DNA from: Enterocloster bolteae
Lineage (GTDB): Bacteria > Bacillota > Clostridia > Lachnospirales > Lachnospiraceae
Assembly: GCF_002234575.2 (NCBI RefSeq)
Contig: NZ_CP022464.2
Location: 3,286,001 to 3,350,000, forward strand
Direction: 5' to 3'
DNA: 64,000 bases
A program made the position numbers and the translations under genes. Below, in pieces: positions 60,618 through 64,000 of this stretch. Position 1 is the stretch's first letter. Each line of letters opens with the position of its first letter. Below the pieces are notes generated by a model. That model saw nothing but the letters and a program-made list of their open reading frames with translations. It was not told the DNA's origin and did no database searches.

Positions 60618-60646
60618 ATTTTATCACAGGATACATATTTTGGCAA
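60618..60646 (-). promoter_or_regulatory. Promoter of tRNA-Leu
   Basis: TTGCCA (60641-60646) and TAAAAT (60618-60623), 17 bases apart, 15 bases before the tRNA. Confidence 0.75.
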
Positions 60647-60663
60647 GTGTTTTTTCAAAACCT

Positions 60664-60692
60664 TTGCCATTTTTCCATTCCGGTACTATAAT
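60664..60692 (+). promoter_or_regulatory. Promoter of the YczE-like gene
   Basis: TTGCCA (60664-60669) and TATAAT (60687-60692), 17 bases apart, 55 bases before the ATG. Confidence 0.75.
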
Positions 60693-60747
60693 AAAGCAGA
60701 TAATGAAATAAAGAAATAGAATAACAGAAAAGGCAGGGTACTCTTTC

Positions 60748-61380
60748 ATGGCTGTGAACTACTTCAAAAAAATCGGGGCGCGCCGGCTGCTCATCATGAT
60801 TATGGGAAATGTATTTCTTGGAATGGGAATCAGTATATTCAAGCTGTCCGGCCTGGGCAACGACCCTTTCAGCGGTATGGTCATGGCCCTGGCCAATATA
60901 CTGGGCTTCAGCTACGCCTCTTTTTTGCTGGTCATTAACGGCGGACTCTTTATCTTTGAACTGGCCGCAGGCCGCAGACTCATAGGAATCGGCACCCTGG
61001 TAAATGCATTTCTTCTGGGATATATCGTCACCTTTTTTAATGGTTTATGGCCCCTGCTGTTTCCTGTGCCGGACACCATGCTCCTGCGCGTGGTCACCGT
61101 GCTTGTCGGCGTCATTGTCACCAGTTTCGGCGTGTCCCTGTACCAGACCCCCAATGCAGGGGTTACGCCTTATGACAGTATTTCCCTGATTACTGCAAAG
61201 AGCCGCCCTCTTATCCCCTACTTCTGGCACCGGATAGCCACGGATGCAGTTTGCGCCGTCATATGCTTCCTGGCAGGAGGAATCATTGGCCTGGGCACCC
61301 TGGTGTCAGCCTTCGGCCTGGGCCCCATTGTCCATTTCTTCAATGTCCAAGTGGCCGGACGGCTGGTAAAAGACTGTTAA
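60748..61380 (+). CDS. YczE/YyaS/YitT-family membrane protein
   Basis: 210 residues with about five membrane segments. MGNVFLGMGISIFKLSGLGNDPFSGM near residue 19 and YQTPNAGVTPYDSISLI near 132 form the repeated signature of the YczE group. Transport has been suggested, but no substrate is proven. It stands alone with its own promoter and converges with the aldo/keto reductase gene. Confidence 0.85.
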   Translation: MAVNYFKKIGARRLLIMIMGNVFLGMGISIFKLSGLGNDPFSGMVMALANILGFSYASFLLVINGGLFIFELAAGRRLIGIGTLVNAFLLGYIVTFFNGLWPLLFPVPDTMLLRVVTVLVGVIVTSFGVSLYQTPNAGVTPYDSISLITAKSRPLIPYFWHRIATDAVCAVICFLAGGIIGLGTLVSAFGLGPIVHFFNVQVAGRLVKDC

Positions 61381-61423
61381 GGCAGGTATCTGCCCGCCCA
61401 AAACAGTCCCTCCGGCCCTTCCC

Positions 61424-62305
61424 TTACCTGATTGCCTGCTGGCCGCTGGCCTTATATATTTCATACCATTCATAGTGCTCCAGACGGATGTCCAGGGCCT
61501 TAATGGCCGTATCCAGCCTGTCCAGCCTGTTGCTTCCTGAAATAGGAACTGCCCCTGCCGGATGATACATAATCCATGCGTATATGATGGCAGACGGGTC
61601 TGCGTCATGCTTCTCGGCAATCCTTTTTATGGTTTTCATAGCCGCAGCGCACAGGCTGTCGTTGGGATCAAACATTCTCCCCCCTGCCAGAGGCGACCAT
61701 ATCATGGGATGGATTCCGGACGCAGTCAGGTCATCCATCATTCCGGAATTAAAATGTTCAAAGCATACAGGGTTCCACTCAATCTGGTTCGTTACCAGCT
61801 GTCCGTTGACAGCTCTGTTAAGACCGTTGAATTTATGAGGATCAAAGTTGGAGACGCCCATTTCCCCTATTTTTCCTTCCTTCTTAAGCTCTGTCAGTGC
61901 CTTTGCAGTTGATTCAAAATCAATGCAGGGATCCTCACGGTGAATCAGATACAGGTCCAGATGGTCTGTATGAAGCCGCTTCAGGCTCTCCTCACAGGAC
62001 TGTTTTACCCTGTCGTATCTTGTGTCATAATATCCAAATCCGCCCTCTTTGAAAATACCGGTTTTCGATACCAGCTGGATTTTGTTTCGAATGGCGCGAT
62101 CCTGTTCAAAGGCCTGCCCCATCAGCGTCTCACAGAGCGTGCCTCCGTAGATTTCCGCCGTGTCAAAGGTGGTGACTCCCCTATCAATACATTCATTCAT
62201 GAATCGGGCCAGTTCTTCTGCAGACCATTTCCAGCTGTCCAGCCTCCAGAATCCCTGAACCACGGCTGACAATGACAGCCCTTCCGACAATTTAACTTTT
62301 TTCAC
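61424..62305 (-). CDS. Aldo/keto reductase (YdhF type)
   Basis: 293 residues. The catalytic tetrad can be placed: Asp and Tyr in FDTAEIYGG near residue 48, Lys in QLVSKTG, His in YLIHRED. The NADPH-binding end (ISGSNRLDRLDTAIKAL) is present. It reduces an aldehyde or ketone with NADPH. It lies 15 bases after mglC, so it may act on a sugar-derived substrate from that importer; this is inference. Confidence 0.9.
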   Translation of the reverse strand: MKKVKLSEGLSLSAVVQGFWRLDSWKWSAEELARFMNECIDRGVTTFDTAEIYGGTLCETLMGQAFEQDRAIRNKIQLVSKTGIFKEGGFGYYDTRYDRVKQSCEESLKRLHTDHLDLYLIHREDPCIDFESTAKALTELKKEGKIGEMGVSNFDPHKFNGLNRAVNGQLVTNQIEWNPVCFEHFNSGMMDDLTASGIHPMIWSPLAGGRMFDPNDSLCAAAMKTIKRIAEKHDADPSAIIYAWIMYHPAGAVPISGSNRLDRLDTAIKALDIRLEHYEWYEIYKASGQQAIR

Positions 62306-62320
62306 GTTAATCCTCCTTAA

Positions 62321-63325
62321 TTAAGAATTTTTTCTCATATCCAGGGCCACTGCACTGCATATGATAAGTCCCTTTACAATCAACTGCCAGTTGGAATTAA
62401 CTCCTATGTAGGCAAGTCCATAGCTGATAAAAGTAAATATCAGCACACCGATGATGACGCCGGATACCTTTCCCACTCCTCCGCTCAGAGATACGCCTCC
62501 CACCACACAGGAGGATATGGCATCAAATTCATACGCGTTTCCATAAGCCGAGTTGGCGCCTCCGGTCCTGGCCACTTCCAGGATACCTGCCAGCCCTACA
62601 AACATGGATTCGATGATAAATACAGTGATGATCACCTTGCTGACATTTATACCGGATACCTTGGCCGCTTCCGGATTGCCGCCCACGATATAAATGTTCT
62701 TCCCAAACACAGTCTTGTTGAGCAGAAACCAAACGCCGACAATGGCAATGACGGCGATGACCACTAAAAAGGAAATCTGGCCAAATACCTTAAAGCTGCT
62801 GAGCACAGTCAAGTCATTCCTTATGCCTCCGATGGGCTGGGAATTGTTCGGCTTCTTTGCAAAGTACAGACAGTTAATGCCGTAGACAATGGTGCTCATG
62901 CCGAATGTGGCGATAAAAGGCGCCATCTTTAGCTTTGCAATCATAAAGCCGTTGACAGCTCCTATCACAGCAACCAGAGCCAGGGTCATGATGACGGGAA
63001 TGATAATGGGAAGTTCAGGCAGGCCAGGCCAGAACTTGTTGGAATAGTCCGCCATCTGGGACAGGGATGCCACCATAACGGCTGCCAGGCCCACCTGGCG
63101 GCCGCCGGAAAGGTCTGTTCCTCCTAAGAGCAGAGCGAACATCAGCCCCAATGCACATATCATTTTAACGGCAGACTGGGTCAGTATGTCTGTCAATACT
63201 CTTATTTGCAGAAAAGAAGGTTCGATTATGATAATTCCTATAATCATGAATACCAGCACGATGATAAGAGCTTTATCCATCATGATATTCTTTATGTCTT
63301 TTGCTGTCAACTCCTTTATTTTCAT
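62321..63325 (-). CDS. mglC: CUT2 sugar ABC transporter permease (MglC-like)
   Basis: 334 residues, about nine to ten membrane helices. The permease signature GGTDLSGGRQVGLAAV near residue 68 and GGVSLSGGVGKVSGVIIGVL near 280 match the RbsC/MglC group; LYFAKKPNNSQPIGG suits the galactose/methyl-galactoside branch. Its ATG overlaps the stop of the ATPase gene (ATGA), so the two are coupled. The binding protein must lie outside the window. Confidence 0.88.
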   Translation of the reverse strand: MKIKELTAKDIKNIMMDKALIIVLVFMIIGIIIIEPSFLQIRVLTDILTQSAVKMICALGLMFALLLGGTDLSGGRQVGLAAVMVASLSQMADYSNKFWPGLPELPIIIPVIMTLALVAVIGAVNGFMIAKLKMAPFIATFGMSTIVYGINCLYFAKKPNNSQPIGGIRNDLTVLSSFKVFGQISFLVVIAVIAIVGVWFLLNKTVFGKNIYIVGGNPEAAKVSGINVSKVIITVFIIESMFVGLAGILEVARTGGANSAYGNAYEFDAISSCVVGGVSLSGGVGKVSGVIIGVLIFTFISYGLAYIGVNSNWQLIVKGLIICSAVALDMRKNS

Positions 63326-64000
63326 ACTGACACTCCTTCTTTCGTTTTATCTTCAAATTGGGTGGCGTACTTCATCACCTCAACCTGGGTAGCCTCCGTT
63401 TTGCCAAGGATACCTGTCTGCTTTCCGGCGCACATAATCATGATACGATCCGACATTCCCAACAACTCCGGCATCTCAGAGGAAACCATAATGATCGCCT
63501 TTCCCTTTTTCACTAAATCCTGCATGATTCGGTATATCTCATATTTAGCGCCCACATCCACTCCCCTGGTGGGTTCGTCCAGCATAATGACATCACAGTT
63601 TGCCAGCAGCCATCTGCCAATCAGCACCTTCTGCTGATTCCCTCCCGACAGGTTCTTGATAAGCGTTTTTGTCCCGGCCATGCGGACATCCAGATCCGTG
63701 CACACCTTGTCAACGCTGGGGAACAGTTTTTTCGTATGGATGTATCCGAAAACATTGCCTGTCAGTTTCTTATAGGCAACCGTCAGGGCGTTGTCCCAGA
63801 CTGACAGCATGGGAATGATTCCCGTTGCCCTGCGCTCTTCTGTCAGAAGGGCGAAGCCGTTGCGTATGGCATCCTGGGGTGAATGGTTGACCACTGTTTT
63901 TCCATTGACAGTCAGTTCCCCGCTTACAATTCTTCGCAGGCCGAATATGGCTTCTATGAGCTCTGTCCTCTGTGCCCCCACCAGTCCGCCTATGCCCAGT
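63322..64000 (-). CDS. mglA: CUT2 sugar ABC transporter ATPase (MglA-like, partial)
   Basis: The last 225 or so residues of a protein that normally has about 500; the N-terminal part is beyond the right edge. The visible part is the second ABC domain: LGIGGLVGAQRTEL at the window edge, signature LSGGNQQKVLIGRWL, Walker B VIMLDEPTRGVDVGAK and the H-loop region replaced by SSEMPELL, as is usual in this family. It energises sugar uptake with the permease MglC. Confidence 0.9.
   Translation of the reverse strand, partial: LGIGGLVGAQRTELIEAIFGLRRIVSGELTVNGKTVVNHSPQDAIRNGFALLTEERRATGIIPMLSVWDNALTVAYKKLTGNVFGYIHTKKLFPSVDKVCTDLDVRMAGTKTLIKNLSGGNQQKVLIGRWLLANCDVIMLDEPTRGVDVGAKYEIYRIMQDLVKKGKAIIMVSSEMPELLGMSDRIMIMCAGKQTGILGKTEATQVEVMKYATQFEDKTKEGVSV

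Overview
The window reads as chromosome of an anaerobic Firmicute of the family Lachnospiraceae, most likely close to Enterocloster (the former Clostridium clostridioforme/bolteae group). The grounds are the pta-ackA-yceD-rpmF ... plsX-acpP-rnc-smc-ftsY gene chain, strong AGGAGG ribosome sites, Clostridium-type protein families (DarA, the PFL/ACT pair, a DNA polymerase I without working proofreading) and a moderate GC content. The genus is inference; no rRNA gene is present.

1-20 kb, nearly all on the minus strand: a partial solute-binding sensor protein at the left edge; the polyprenyl-phosphate translocase popT; a plus-strand metallo-hydrolase; a group ykvI-like transporter - pnuC - nadR - radical SAM (NAD precursor uptake and salvage); an ammonium transporter fused to a P-II domain, behind a structured leader; a small protein, a lipoprotein and a ClC antiporter; threonine ammonia-lyase; and the conserved block ftsY-smc-rnc-acpP-plsX.

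20-42 kb is an accessory island between plsX and rpmF, genes that are normally neighbours. It holds three cyclic-di-GMP signalling proteins, a radical SAM protein, a collagen-like (exosporium-type) protein, a probable antibiotic-resistance operon (MATE exporter, ABC-F ATPase, Vat-like acetyltransferase) behind a leader with a leader-peptide gene, a branched RNA fold and two terminators, a UvrA-like ATPase, a YARHG-domain membrane protein, an IS110-family element with a candidate bridge RNA, a lipoprotein/hypothetical pair, a PH-domain protein and a TetR regulator whose operator lies inside its own promoter.

42-58 kb returns to core genes: rpmF, yceD, ackA, pta (acetate pathway), the cyclic-di-AMP receptor darA, an HtrA protease with a glutamine-rich cytosolic extension, tmcAL (plus strand), then a minus-strand run of methyltransferase, HAD hydrolase, histidine phosphatase, the PFL/ACT pair, walJ-like hydrolase, coaE, polA and a small zinc-finger membrane protein.

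58-64 kb: an AraC regulator divergent from a degenerate Gfo/Idh/MocA-like protein, tRNA-Leu(CAA), a YczE-like membrane protein, an aldo/keto reductase, and the permease and partial ATPase of a CUT2 sugar importer (mglC, mglA) running off the right edge. No CRISPR array, rRNA operon or prophage was seen.
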